From: Acidimicrobiales bacterium
GTDB lineage: Bacteria > Actinomycetota > Acidimicrobiia > Acidimicrobiales > GCA-2861595
Direction of reading: 5' to 3'
NCBI GenBank assembly: GCA_030448025.1
Contig: JAUJNQ010000002.1
Location: 406,971 to 470,970, forward strand
Length of the DNA: 64,000 nucleotides
In this document: piece by piece, positions 8,711-17,254 of the stretch
Position numbering within the stretch: the first letter of the stretch is position 1
Layout: each line of letters opens with the position of its first letter
Program-made: the position numbers and the translations under genes
The notes under the pieces: model-generated
Seen by the model: only the letters and a program-made list of their open reading frames with translations
Databases searched by the model: none
Told to the model about the DNA's origin: nothing

Positions 8711-8914
8711 ATGGCAATCCAACCCGCCAAGGACAATCCCGGGGACCGGAACCCCGACACTGAACCGGTTGAGCCAGGGGACCACGCTGCTGACCGGCTC
8801 ACAGTCGACGAGCTGCTGCGGCGTGCCCGGCCGCTCCCCCCGCATGAGGAGATGGTGATCGAGGGCATCACGGAGGAAGAAGGCGCCGCCTTCCTCGCTG
8901 CACTCGACGATTGA
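8711..8914 (+). CDS. putative antitoxin partner of the PIN toxin
   Basis: A small acidic protein of 67 residues (TVDELLRRARPLPPHEEMVIEGITEEEGAAFLAALDD). It starts at an ATG one base after the integrase stop and overlaps the PIN-domain gene, whose TTG start lies in its final ATTGA. Its size, charge and coupling to a PIN gene fit an antitoxin, although I cannot see a classical AbrB, Phd or RHH DNA-binding motif. It probably stabilises the element by addiction. Confidence 0.55.
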   Translation: MAIQPAKDNPGDRNPDTEPVEPGDHAADRLTVDELLRRARPLPPHEEMVIEGITEEEGAAFLAALDD

Positions 8915-9342
8915 ACGCCCGGCGGAGGCGTGGCCCAATCGTCATCGACACCAACGTGTTCGGCGCCGACCTTGTGCCGGGCTCGCTGCTCACCGAACTC
9001 TACGAGCCGCTCATGGTGGGGAGGGCTGCGTTCATCTCCTTCCAGACCGTCGCGGAGCTTCGCTTCGGAGCGCTACGCCGTGAGTGGGGCGCGCCACGCC
9101 TCCTCCAGCTCCACATGAAGATCGCCCGGGCTCAGGTGGTCCACTCCAACGAGAAGCTCGTCGTCACCTACGCCGAGCTGCGAGCGGCTTGCGAACGTTC
9201 CGGCCACGCTCTTGGCCAGCGGGACCATGACGCCGACCGTTGGATCGCGGCCACGGCCATCCGCCTTGGCGTGCCGTTGCTGTCGCACGACGGAATCTTC
9301 CGGAACGCTCCCGGCCTCGTTCTCGAGAACGCTGACGAGTGA
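8911..9342 (+). CDS. PIN-domain ribonuclease toxin (VapC-like)
   Basis: A 143-residue PIN protein. The first acidic motif is IVIDTNVFGADL near the N-terminus, the second VAELRFGA, and the third HDADRWIAATAIRLGVPLLSHDGIF, giving the usual quartet of Asp/Glu residues for Mg2+-dependent RNA cleavage. The start is a TTG overlapping the stop of the small upstream gene, a standard toxin-antitoxin layout. It is the last gene before the tRNA-Ala attachment region, a frequent position for element-stability modules. The RNA target is unknown. Confidence 0.85.
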   Translation: MNARRRRGPIVIDTNVFGADLVPGSLLTELYEPLMVGRAAFISFQTVAELRFGALRREWGAPRLLQLHMKIARAQVVHSNEKLVVTYAELRAACERSGHALGQRDHDADRWIAATAIRLGVPLLSHDGIFRNAPGLVLENADE

Positions 9343-9391
9343 CCAACAGTGGCATCCCGTGCCCTTCAGGACCGCCCCGTGTCGCCTGGTG

Positions 9392-9421
9392 TCGCGGAGT
9401 TTCGCGGAGTTTTCGCGGAGT
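9392..9421 (+). repeat. three direct repeats of TCGCGGAGT
   Basis: TCGCGGAGT occurs at 9392-9400, 9402-9410 and 9413-9421, spaced 10 and 11 bases apart, about one helical turn. The array lies between the PIN gene and tRNA-Ala. Placement suggests integrase or excisionase arm-binding sites, which is inference. Confidence 0.4.
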
Positions 9422-9493
9422 AGGCGCCGACCCACTCCGTTATCCACAGCTCGCCAGGGCCTGAAAAGCGCCTCTGACCTGCGCTGTTACCAG

Positions 9494-9567
9494 TGGAGAC
9501 GATGGGACTCGAACCCACGACCCCCTGCTTGCAAAGCAGGTGCTCTAGCCAGCTGAGCTACGCCCCC
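9494..9567 (-). tRNA. tRNA-Ala (TGC anticodon)
   Basis: A 74-base cloverleaf can be drawn on the minus strand: acceptor GGGGGCG with CGTCTCC, D arm GCTC/GAGC, anticodon arm CCTGC-TTTGCAA-GCAGG with anticodon TGC, and T arm GTGGG-TTCGAGT-CCCAT. The 3' CCA is not encoded. The 3' end faces the integrase and PIN genes, as expected if the element uses it as attB. No second copy of the 3' end was seen in the window. Confidence 0.95.
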
Positions 9568-9749
9568 GGGGCATGCTGAAAAGGTGGCAGAAAACCCACC
9601 GGACCGATTCAGCGGCCTTGTCCAGCCGATTCTACCGGGCCGATCCGTGAGCCAACCGCTGGCCGGGGCCCGCGCCGGGTGACCAGCACCCCTGCCACTG
9701 CTAGGACGAGCGCGCCAAGTGGCCCTTGGGTCGTTTGGAGCGGACGGAC

Positions 9750-10143
9750 CTATGCGGCGCGCTCGCCCGGCGGGGCGAGCGACTGGCGGTGGCGGTGAAG
9801 CACCAGGGAGTTGACCATCATGGCGAAGCCGAGGAGGTCGCCCAGCTGGCGCTTGGCACCAGCCCGAGTGAGCGCGACCGAGCCAATCGAGTCATCGAGC
9901 GCCCTACTTGTCGCCTCGGCATCGGCTCGTTGGGGGTAGAGGCGCTTGTATCGGCATCGCTCGGGGGGAAGCGCCGCAGGTGCTCATTCCGGTTGAAGCG
10001 CGTCCGGCGGTCCTCGTCTGTCTGATCGAAGCGCACGCGCAGCTCGCCGCCACCAAGCTCATCCGGCACCAGGTACTCCCCATAGATCCGCCAGGTGCCA
10101 TCGGCATTGCGACACCTTCGCACCCTGCGCTTGTCGAGCTGGA
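9750..10143 (-). pseudogene. degraded transposase-like gene
   Basis: Two minus-strand reading frames together make a plausible transposase C-terminus. One gives RRTRFNRNEHLRRFPPSD, and after a shift at a C-run the other continues YKRLYPQRADAEATSRALDD and LGDLLGFAMMVNSLVLHRHRQ to a TAG at 9750. An aromatic residue, an R.xAE segment and a hydrophobic C-terminal helix resemble the ends of DDE transposases. Family assignment is tentative and no flanking inverted repeats are evident. Confidence 0.35.
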
Positions 10144-10534
10144 TTCAAGTTCGAGGAAGATCCAGATAAAGTCGAGCAAGCCCATCTTCGCAGTAGGCGG
10201 CGACTACAACAGCATGGTCTCCGGATTGATGCGATCCGGCCGGGTAATCAGCGATGACGGCGCGAGCGTGATTCCTAATGACGGGGCGAGCTTCAGGCGG
10301 TAGCGCTCTTGGCAGTGGAGGCAACCCCTCCACGCCCCAGCGCCAGCCGCAGGCGGCCGCTACCCTCTCACTGGCCAGAGAACCAAGGATGACGGCGCCC
10401 CTTCCTTGATGAGGTCGCCGACACCGGACGACCATCAGGCCATGCCGAGCGGCTTGGTGGGTCGCTCAGTTCCTCGACGGAGCCGTGGACGAGGTCGCTC
10501 TGGCCCACTGAGCAACCGGGTTACACGTCTGCCA
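10144..10534. other. intergenic region beside the transposase remnant
   Basis: About 390 bases with only overlapping short ORFs on both strands and no recognisable protein motif. It may hold the eroded N-terminal half of the neighbouring transposase-like gene. No RNA gene is visible. Confidence 0.4.
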
Positions 10535-12421
10535 TCAGTTGCCGGCCACCACCTCGAGCGAAGGGGCGTCTGCCTGGTCCGAGCTCCCCGTCGCCGGCAA
10601 CAGCACCTCGACTTCCTCGCCCAAAGCACTGATGTCGAATGCCGAAGCGGCTTCGGTCTCCGGCGCGTCGCCCGCAGCCGGACGGAGGAGCCAGAGCAGG
10701 ACATCGGGTTCATCCGGGTCGGGCGTTCGAGACTCCACCCGACGAGGACCGAGGGAACCCTGGACGCTGACCTCATCCTTGGTGATGATGAGCTGAACCC
10801 TCTGAGTGGCCTGGTTCGAGACATCGACGGGAAACGTCTCCAGGCGCTCGCCGCGGCCCACTCCGAGCACCAACTGCTCCTCTCCGGGTGGGACGCGGAG
10901 CTGCACCTCGGCGGTCACAGTGGCGCCCCGGCGTCGTACCAACTGGTGGAGGTCACCGGGGGCGCCCTCGGTGAGCAGGTACGGCTTTCGTGAAGGGAAC
11001 AGGTCGAGGGCACGGAGATTGGCCCGATCGCCTCGATCGAGAGCCCACACCACTTTCTGATCGAACGACGGATTTCTCAGCTTGGTGAACGGTGTCATCA
11101 ACTGCGGTCCGTACCGCGGGAGGAAAACGATGGCACCGTCGAGCGGTCTCTCCTCGACGGGCGAGTGCAGTGCTCGCAAGCCTGTTGTCCGCTCTCGTTG
11201 ATCGCCAAGGGCCCCGGCGATCACCAACCCGCTGACGGCGGACATGCCGAGCAGGCCGAACCAGGCCAATCGGTGGTCAAGGTGCCAGAGACGGGAGAAG
11301 CCACCGGCTCCCAGGATGGCCAGCGGCACGAGAACCGGCAAGTAATAGAAGGGCCCGATTCGCCACGGGCCTTCGAGGCGGGTGAGCAGGTAGCTCCCCC
11401 AGAAGAGCAGGTAGCCGATCGGGATGGTGAGGGCGACCAGACCCATCCATCCTTCCAAGCCGGTCTTTCTGTGCCGGAGCGCAACCACGCTGAGGCCGAT
11501 CAGGACCAGGCCCCCGAAGCACCAGAAGCTGAGCAGCATCGAGTGGGTGAGGAGGCCATGCCACGCCTGGCCCGCGCCGAACTCCAGCTCGGGGTCCCAG
11601 GGAAAGACCCGCTTGGCGCCGAAGCCCAGTGTGTCGCTCTTGTCCAGGAGGTTGAACGGTGAGCGAAGGGGGCTCCCCGTGGCTGCTTTGAAGAAGGCCA
11701 GCATGGCCACCATAGGGGGGACTGTGCCCATGGCGAACGCGGCGACGTCCGGGATCAGGGTCCGCCAAGAGTGACGCCGGGAGATGACGAACAAGAACCC
11801 GAAGGGCAGGGCAAAGAGGACTGCGTCGAAGGGCCGGGCAAAGAAGGCCAAGCCAATCAAGCCGCCGCTGGCGACCAGCAACCATCTCGAGCTCTGTCGC
11901 ACTCCGCGCAGGAAGGACACGGCGAAACCTTCCAGGAGCAGGACGTTCGGTAGGTAGGAGAGGAAGGTGACCGACTGCATGAGGAAGAACGGTGAGAGAA
12001 CGACGAACAGGGATGCCAGAACAGAAGGCCAGCGACGGCCGAGCACCTCTCGGGCCAGCAGGTAGGTCAGGACCACCACACCGGCCGCCACCAATGCCTG
12101 GGCGGCGTGGTGGCTACCGGTGAGCAGGCGACCTACGGCTATCACCGCTGGCCATACAGGTGAGTACTTGGGCACGTAGTGATCGCCGGAGGTGATGCTC
12201 AGCCACGGGACGAATGCGTCGGCCTCAGCGGGCGGCGCCGGAGGGAAGAGGCGACCCTCTGTCAGGCTGTCGGCCTGGAGCAGGTACACGGTCTCGTCCT
12301 GGTTCACGCTGAGGTAAGGGAACAACGTCACCGATGCGAGAACGGCCCAGCCCGCGGCGAGGACAGCGAGGACGGCGACGACCACGTGCGGCCGATCTTG
12401 GACTGCTCTCAGGTCTGGCAC
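10535..12421 (-). CDS. GT-C (PMT/GT39-like) membrane glycosyltransferase
   Basis: A 628-residue polytopic protein. After a first transmembrane helix comes SVNQDETVYLLQADSL, an acidic first-loop motif typical of GT-C enzymes that use lipid-phosphate sugar donors, then about 10 hydrophobic helices (for example LFVVLSPFFLMQSVTFLSY and IGPFYYLPVLVPLAILG) to roughly residue 410. The C-terminal 210 residues are soluble, predicted extracytoplasmic, with an Asp/Glu-rich end. It probably transfers a sugar to an envelope glycan or protein outside the membrane; the acceptor is unknown. It starts with GTG. No operon partner on the same strand is close. Confidence 0.72.
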   Translation of the reverse strand: MPDLRAVQDRPHVVVAVLAVLAAGWAVLASVTLFPYLSVNQDETVYLLQADSLTEGRLFPPAPPAEADAFVPWLSITSGDHYVPKYSPVWPAVIAVGRLLTGSHHAAQALVAAGVVVLTYLLAREVLGRRWPSVLASLFVVLSPFFLMQSVTFLSYLPNVLLLEGFAVSFLRGVRQSSRWLLVASGGLIGLAFFARPFDAVLFALPFGFLFVISRRHSWRTLIPDVAAFAMGTVPPMVAMLAFFKAATGSPLRSPFNLLDKSDTLGFGAKRVFPWDPELEFGAGQAWHGLLTHSMLLSFWCFGGLVLIGLSVVALRHRKTGLEGWMGLVALTIPIGYLLFWGSYLLTRLEGPWRIGPFYYLPVLVPLAILGAGGFSRLWHLDHRLAWFGLLGMSAVSGLVIAGALGDQRERTTGLRALHSPVEERPLDGAIVFLPRYGPQLMTPFTKLRNPSFDQKVVWALDRGDRANLRALDLFPSRKPYLLTEGAPGDLHQLVRRRGATVTAEVQLRVPPGEEQLVLGVGRGERLETFPVDVSNQATQRVQLIITKDEVSVQGSLGPRRVESRTPDPDEPDVLLWLLRPAAGDAPETEAASAFDISALGEEVEVLLPATGSSDQADAPSLEVVAGN

Positions 12422-12622
12422 CGCTCATCTATCCCCGGCCGCAGCCATCGTGAATCCGAATAGCCAAGGACAAGAAAACCGCGGAAATCTCCGGCCAAGG
12501 CGTATCGCTACCGCCCAGCTCGACGATTACTCAGAAGAAGATCGTGCATGGACGGCGGGTACCGGCAACCGCACCTGTCCCAAGGGCCCGACGAGACACA
12601 CGCCACCACGGAGGTCACCGAG

Positions 12623-13204
12623 ATGGAAGAGCAGGGAACGTCCAGGTTGAAGGCGATCGTCGGAGGGCTGCTGGCCACAGGGGTGGTCTTGACAGCCACC
12701 GTCGCCCTCGCTGCCCGGGGCCCCAGCGGCGGTGACTACGGAGTTGGTGGTTATGGAGGCGACGGTGGCTACGGCAAAAAGAACGGCCATCGCCTGCATT
12801 GCCCTTCCTACAACGGCATGTATCACTCCAACGGACGGGCGACGTGCCACGTGGCGCCGCGTCGAGCGGGAGTGGGAACCGGTGAGGGCGTTACTCCTCC
12901 TGGTGAAGGCGGCGCTGAGCAGGGGGGATCGGCGGAGGCCAGCTCCGCGCCACCACCGCGAGTCAACGCCAATCGCTCACCAAGCAACGGCCAGGCTGTC
13001 CATGCCGGCCAGGCGGGCCGTTCAGCCCAGACTGTTCGGAGTGGGCAGACTGGGCAGAGTGGTCCTGCGGGCGCCGCGGCCCAGCCGGCCAGGCCCAACG
13101 GGCCCGCGCATGACGGTGACGTCGACGATGTCAAAGACGAGCCCAAGAAGTCACGCAGCGACAGGGCCGGCGACCGCCAGCAGGGGGGGCGGGGCCGCAA
13201 CTAG
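12623..13204 (+). CDS. secreted Gly/Gln-rich hypothetical protein
   Basis: About 193 residues. The ATG at 12623 follows GGAGGT at ideal spacing and is preferred to the tracked start at 12548. A signal peptide is clear (LKAIVGGLLATGVVLTATVALAARG). The mature protein begins with a Gly/Tyr-rich stretch (YGVGGYGGDGGYG), has a short segment with two Cys and several His (HCPSYNGMYHSNGRATCHV), and ends in a low-complexity tail of Gly, Ser, Gln and charged residues. I do not recognise the family. It is probably an exported, disordered surface or wall-associated protein. Confidence 0.55.
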   Translation: MEEQGTSRLKAIVGGLLATGVVLTATVALAARGPSGGDYGVGGYGGDGGYGKKNGHRLHCPSYNGMYHSNGRATCHVAPRRAGVGTGEGVTPPGEGGAEQGGSAEASSAPPPRVNANRSPSNGQAVHAGQAGRSAQTVRSGQTGQSGPAGAAAQPARPNGPAHDGDVDDVKDEPKKSRSDRAGDRQQGGRGRN

Positions 13205-13530
13205 CTAGCTAGTAACGACCACTGCGGTCGGGGTCCACTGCGTCGGAGGTAGCTTCCTTCGTCCAGCTCATCGAGGACGAGGGCCGCGATGTGCTCTGGT
13301 TCATGGAACCCCTTGCCGGCCTCCGCCCTATCGCTGGACCGGACGAAGGAATCGCAGACGAAGCGTAACTCTTGGGGGCTCGTCGGCGATTGCTCCGATG
13401 AGATGCCAGACGGGGGCTTCATGGGCCCAGGTGATCAGCGGGAGTCTTCCGTCGCGCCGCCTCACAAGAGCCGGAGCGAAAGTTCCAGGTATGGGTCCGG
13501 ACGTCCGATACGAAGATCGATGGAGATCGC
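13205..13530. other. intergenic region with possible minus-strand gene remnant
   Basis: About 325 bases before the sigma-factor gene. On the minus strand two frames look partly coding, GRLPLITWAHEAPVWHLIGAIAD and then FVCDSFVRSSDRAEAGKGF with ALVLDELDEG, as though one gene had been broken by a frameshift near 13360. I cannot name a family. The sigma-factor ribosome binding site (GGAG at 13522) lies at the right end. Confidence 0.3.
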
Positions 13531-14082
13531 TTGACGGGCCATGAGGCCTTCGATGACGTCCTGAGCGCCGCTCAGGCCAACGCCGGGTGGGCATTCCAGC
13601 GGCTGTTCGATGAGCTGGCTCGGCCGCTTGTCGGCTATCTGCGGGCGCAGGGAGGGCGCGAGCCTGACGACCTGGCCAACGAGGTGTTTCTCGGAGTGTT
13701 CTCCGGCATCGCCAACTTCCAAGGCAGCAAGGAGCAGTTCCGCTCCTGGGTCTTCACCCTCGCCCATCGTCGTCTCATCGATGAGCGTCGCAGGTTGGGA
13801 CGGCGCCCGGCGCTGGTCGACAGCGAGCCCGACGCCAATGTCAGCGGCGGGGACGCGGAGCACGACGCTCTGTGCTCGGCCGGCAACGAGCGAGTTCGAG
13901 AACTGCTTGCCCGCCTGGCACCCGACCAGCGCGACGTCCTGCTCCTCAGGGTCGTGGCCGACCTCACCGTGGAGCGGACAGCCCAGACCCTGGGTAAGAC
14001 GCCCGGAGCGGTCAAGGCTCTCCAGCGACGGGGACTGACAGCGCTTCGCAAGGAAATCACGCCAGAGGGCGTACCCCTTTGA
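13531..14082 (+). CDS. ECF-type RNA polymerase sigma factor
   Basis: A 183-residue sigma-70 family protein of extracytoplasmic-function type. Region 2 spans about residues 25-95 (FDELARPLVGYLRAQGG, EPDDLANEVFLGVFSGI, FRSWVFTLAHRRLIDERRR) and region 4 about 120-175 (LARLAPDQRDVLLLRVVADLTVERTAQTLGKTPGAVKALQRRGLTALRK). It should direct RNA polymerase to a small regulon. It starts at TTG with GGAG ten bases upstream. The next gene starts within its stop codon and has a transmembrane segment, so this is a sigma/anti-sigma pair. Confidence 0.9.
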   Translation: MTGHEAFDDVLSAAQANAGWAFQRLFDELARPLVGYLRAQGGREPDDLANEVFLGVFSGIANFQGSKEQFRSWVFTLAHRRLIDERRRLGRRPALVDSEPDANVSGGDAEHDALCSAGNERVRELLARLAPDQRDVLLLRVVADLTVERTAQTLGKTPGAVKALQRRGLTALRKEITPEGVPL

Positions 14083-14897
14083 GCGTCCTCGGCGATGACC
14101 ATGACGAGATGCGAACGCAGCCCCTCCTCGACGATCACACAATCGAGTCGATCCTCGCCGGCCGTAGGTTTCCGGACCGACCCGAGGTCGACGAGCTGGC
14201 CAGCTTCGTCTCCGAGGTGCGCAGTGTCGCCGACGGGCCAGCTCCCAAACTGGGCGCAGATCTGACGACCATCCTGACGGGCGGCTTACCCAGGGGGAAA
14301 GTCGACCTGCCGGCGGCCGGGCTGGCGAAGAGGAGAAGGTCGAAGATCGAGGCCATCTCTGCCAGTGCCCTGGGCAAGGCGGCCGCAGTGCTGGCCGGCC
14401 TGGGCCTCGCCACCACGGGCGCGGCTGCGGCCGACGTGCTTCCCGAGGTCGCCCAGGACCGCGTGGCCGTCGTCGTCGAGGCAGTGAGCCCCTTCGACCT
14501 TCGCCACAGCGCTGACAAGGGCCAAGACGGCAAGCACCGCAAGGGTGGCGGCGCCGGCGCCGACATCAAGCCGGAGGTCCCCTTCGACCATGCCGACCCC
14601 AACGCCAAGGACAACCTCGGCGCCGATGTCTCCGATCGACCCCAGAGCACGGATGCCAAGGACAGGGACTTCGAACGGAGCCTGAGGGAGACAGCGCCCG
14701 GTCAGGCTCCGGCCACCAGGCCAACGGCGAGCAACCCCGGCACTGAGCGCAGGCAGAGCGCTCCCGGCCAGGCCCCCGCCGGCAGCCCGACGGCAGATAG
14801 CAGGTCCGGGACTCCGCACCGGCAGAGCGCTCCGGGCCAGCCCCCTGCCAGCGCGCCGGCGCCAGATGGCAGGCCCGGGGCGGCTCACCGTCGCTAA
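14079..14897 (+). CDS. putative membrane anti-sigma factor with repetitive C-terminus
   Basis: A 272-residue protein whose TTG start overlaps the sigma-factor stop (TTGA). The N-terminal 90 residues are soluble and could bind the sigma factor (DDHTIESILAG, VDELASFVSEVRSVADG). One hydrophobic segment follows (ALGKAAAVLAGLGLATTGAAAA), then an Asp/Lys-rich outer region. The C-terminus carries three copies of a roughly 23-residue repeat built on APGQAPA or SAPGQPPA. There is no HxxxCxxC zinc motif, so it is not a classical ZAS anti-sigma factor. The role is inferred mainly from coupling and topology. Confidence 0.6.
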   Translation: MSVLGDDHDEMRTQPLLDDHTIESILAGRRFPDRPEVDELASFVSEVRSVADGPAPKLGADLTTILTGGLPRGKVDLPAAGLAKRRRSKIEAISASALGKAAAVLAGLGLATTGAAAADVLPEVAQDRVAVVVEAVSPFDLRHSADKGQDGKHRKGGGAGADIKPEVPFDHADPNAKDNLGADVSDRPQSTDAKDRDFERSLRETAPGQAPATRPTASNPGTERRQSAPGQAPAGSPTADSRSGTPHRQSAPGQPPASAPAPDGRPGAAHRR

Positions 14898-15007
14898 TCG
14901 CCGGCCGTAGCACTCTACCGGAGGCCACAGAGCCGGCGCCTGCCCGAGTCAGCAACCACCGATCGGATGCCCCTGGCGGCCTGAGGCCGTGGCTGCGATG
15001 AACGGGC

Positions 15008-15481
15008 CTACGGGGTGTCCTGGGACTTCCCCCGCATGCCTGCCACCGCCGAGCTCACCGCGTCGGTGTCGAGGATGTCCTCCATGACGCCGATCTGTGC
15101 CTCCCAGACGTCGTCCGGGATCGCCGTCTTGACCTCGTCCTCCAGGACGTGGAACACATCGAGGCCCAACTGGACCCCGGCCAGTGCACCTGCGTACGCC
15201 GGGTCTCCGAGAACCACCGTCTCTGCGGTGATCTCGGCGGCCTCGGCGTCCGGAGCACCGATGAGGACGATCAGGTCGTCCTTACCGTGCTGCTCCGAGA
15301 GCCGGAGTATCGACTCCTGGCTCTGCAGGTCCATGGCTCCTGCAGCCGTTCAGACGAAGCACTCGGTGGCGGAGAACACCACCTTGGCTCCGGCTGCTTC
15401 GGCACAGGCGCTGATCGCCGGCCCCGACACACCATCGCGCTCGCCGAGCGCGATGACCAACTTGTTCTCGAGCGTTTCCAT
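15008..15481 (-). CDS. grdA: selenoprotein A of glycine/sarcosine/betaine reductase (Sec at in-frame UGA)
   Basis: The ORF track shows only the part after the UGA. Reading from the ATG at 15481 gives about 157 residues with TGA at 15350-15352 decoded as selenocysteine. The motif VVFSATECFV-U-TAAGAMDL is the canonical GrdA CxxU site, followed by VLIGAPDAEAAEITAETV and LAGVQLGLDVFHVLEDEVK as in known GrdA. GrdA carries the carboxymethyl-selenoether intermediate from protein B to protein C and is recharged by thioredoxin. It is the last gene of the grdE-B-C-trx-A operon, 3 bases after the trx stop. A hairpin follows the UGA. Sec machinery genes are not in this window and must lie elsewhere. Confidence 0.93.
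15319..15352 (-). promoter_or_regulatory. SECIS-like hairpin after the grdA UGA
   Basis: Directly 3' of the UGA, CTGCAGG (15339-15345) and CCTGCAG (15323-15329) form a perfect 7-bp stem around a 9-base loop, starting four bases after the codon. Bacterial SECIS elements occupy this place and recruit SelB. The exact loop nucleotides needed cannot be judged by eye. Confidence 0.6.
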
Positions 15482-15484
15482 CGA

Positions 15485-15823
15485 CTAGCTCACCTCCTCG
15501 AGGTTCTCGTCCAACCATTCCTCCAACGCCGCCGCGGACAGGCTCGGGCCCGCCAACCGGCTCACCTCTTCGCCGTCGCGGAAGAGCAGGAACGCCGGCA
15601 ACCCCATGACCTTTAGCTCCATGCAGAGCCGCCGCGCCTTGGGCGCCTCCAGGGTCACCACCTTCACGTCCTGCTTCTCCTCGGCGATGCGCTCCACGTC
15701 GGGCATGAGGGCCAGGCAAGTGGTGCAGTCCGGCCCCCACATGTCGACCAATGTGGTGCCCTCGGACACCAGCTCCCTGAAGTTGTCCTTGGTTACCTCT
15801 GGCAACGTCCCTGGCAAAGTCAT
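15485..15823 (-). CDS. thioredoxin-fold protein of the grd operon
   Basis: A 112-residue thioredoxin-like protein. The active site is MWGPDCTTC, with the redox CxxC preceded by Trp as in thioredoxins, and the cis-Pro loop is VMGLPAFLLFRDG. Glycine-reductase operons in known hosts include a dedicated thioredoxin that reduces the selenenyl-sulfide of GrdA after each turnover, and that is the likely role here. Its ATG overlaps the grdC stop (ATGA), and grdA follows after 3 bases. No thioredoxin reductase is in this operon; the trxB near 46 kb may supply electrons. Confidence 0.85.
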   Translation of the reverse strand: MTLPGTLPEVTKDNFRELVSEGTTLVDMWGPDCTTCLALMPDVERIAEEKQDVKVVTLEAPKARRLCMELKVMGLPAFLLFRDGEEVSRLAGPSLSAAALEEWLDENLEEVS

Positions 15824-17253
15824 GCTCCTTCCGGGTTCTTCTCCAACAACACGCTCATGCCGTCCGACATCTGCGACATGCGCCCGAGGAAGAGGCTCCC
15901 CTTGGCGATCATCATCACCCGCTCGGCCTCGCCGCCCCGAAGGCGATCGAGGGCGTGGGGAAGATAACAGAGGGCCGACGCCAGGTGCCCCTGGGTGGGA
16001 GCGAAGCCGGGCATGCCCCGGGTGGCGGCGAAGTCGCTCAGCTCCTCCTTGGTGATGGCGCCGCTCCTGGCGGCCAGCGCGGCGATGGTGCGGTAGTTGC
16101 GCTCGGGCACGTTGCCCGATCCCTGAGGCTCGGTGATCTCGGGGTCGTGCAGCTCGGTTGCGTAGTCGTCCACCTCGGTCATGGGGATGCCCGCCCGCTG
16201 CAGCGGCTCCACCGCCAGCGCCTCCATGATCTGGGGGCTGGAGCCGCCGGCCGACACCCGGTGGCGGCCCACCACGTCGAGGCGGATGCGGGGCGAGGCG
16301 CCGTCGTCGGCCTCGATCAGCGCCGCCGACCCGCCCAGGACGTCCTCGAGCACCGGCATCTCGTGGCGCAGGTGACCCTGGAACTTCATGCCCAGCTTGG
16401 CGAGTGAGCCGCCCGCCACCACGGCCACCCGCTGGAACGTCCCCGAGGCCACCAGGGCGGCGCCCACCACCAACGCCGGGATGGGGGCGGCGCAGAAGTT
16501 CTTCACGTCCATGCCCGAAGCCTCGCTGAGCCCGGCCACCTCGGCCACCGCCTTGGCCATGTTGCCCCCGCCCCGCTGGTAGCGGTCGCCCACCGCCTCC
16601 TCGCCGCAGCCGATCACGTAGTCGATCGAGGCGGGGTCCACGTCGAGGTTGACGAGGAGGTGCAGGAGAGACAGGGTGGCGGTGGCCTTGGTGGCCAGGT
16701 TGTCCAGGAGCACGTACGCCGACAAGGCCTCGTCGGCTTCGTCTCCCCGTCGCATGGCCGCACCCAGGCGGTGGGCGCCGAGGTGCAAACCCAGCGCGCC
16801 GGGCTCAGCGGACACCTTCTCCACGTCGCCAACGGCTCGCTCGATGCGGTCCAGGTCGAGGTGCTTGGCCAGAGGGTGTCCGGCCAGGGCGGCGGCGGCC
16901 TGCTCGGCCACGTCCTCGGCGAGGACCAACAAGTCGAAGTGGTCCACCGCCGCCAGCAGGCCCAGGAGCTCGTCCTCGGGCATCAGCTCGCCGGACGGGG
17001 CGAAGCGCGACGCCTCGGGGTCGGTGGTCGCGAACCAGGGCCGCTCGGGCATGGCGCGTGGATGGATGGCGCCGATGTAGGCCTGGTGGGGCGGGTAGGC
17101 GACGGCCTGGTCGAAGGTGCGCAGCGACCCCAGGAACGACGACTCCACTTCGCCGTCCCTCGGCAGCTCCCGCCGGGGCTTCGAGCCGTGACGGGCCAGG
17201 CCGGGGGCGTGGGCGAGGACCTGGGCGGCCCCACTTATGACCGGGTTGCTCAT
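15820..17253 (-). CDS. grdC: glycine/sarcosine/betaine reductase protein C, beta subunit
   Basis: A 477-residue protein matching GrdC, a thiolase/FabH-fold subunit of protein C. The N-terminus has VISGAAQVLAHAPGLARHG and YIGAIHPRAMPERPW; the centre has IDYVIGCGEEAVGDRYQRGGG and DVKNFCAAPIPALVVGAALV, where the Cys is the expected acyl-carrying residue, then EDVLGGSAALIEADDG. Protein C converts the GrdA-bound carboxymethyl group through an acetyl-Cys intermediate to acetyl phosphate. The usual alpha partner GrdD is not in this operon. The gene begins one base after the grdB stop and overlaps the thioredoxin gene. Confidence 0.9.
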   Translation of the reverse strand: MSNPVISGAAQVLAHAPGLARHGSKPRRELPRDGEVESSFLGSLRTFDQAVAYPPHQAYIGAIHPRAMPERPWFATTDPEASRFAPSGELMPEDELLGLLAAVDHFDLLVLAEDVAEQAAAALAGHPLAKHLDLDRIERAVGDVEKVSAEPGALGLHLGAHRLGAAMRRGDEADEALSAYVLLDNLATKATATLSLLHLLVNLDVDPASIDYVIGCGEEAVGDRYQRGGGNMAKAVAEVAGLSEASGMDVKNFCAAPIPALVVGAALVASGTFQRVAVVAGGSLAKLGMKFQGHLRHEMPVLEDVLGGSAALIEADDGASPRIRLDVVGRHRVSAGGSSPQIMEALAVEPLQRAGIPMTEVDDYATELHDPEITEPQGSGNVPERNYRTIAALAARSGAITKEELSDFAATRGMPGFAPTQGHLASALCYLPHALDRLRGGEAERVMMIAKGSLFLGRMSQMSDGMSVLLEKNPEGA

Positions 17254-17254
17254 G

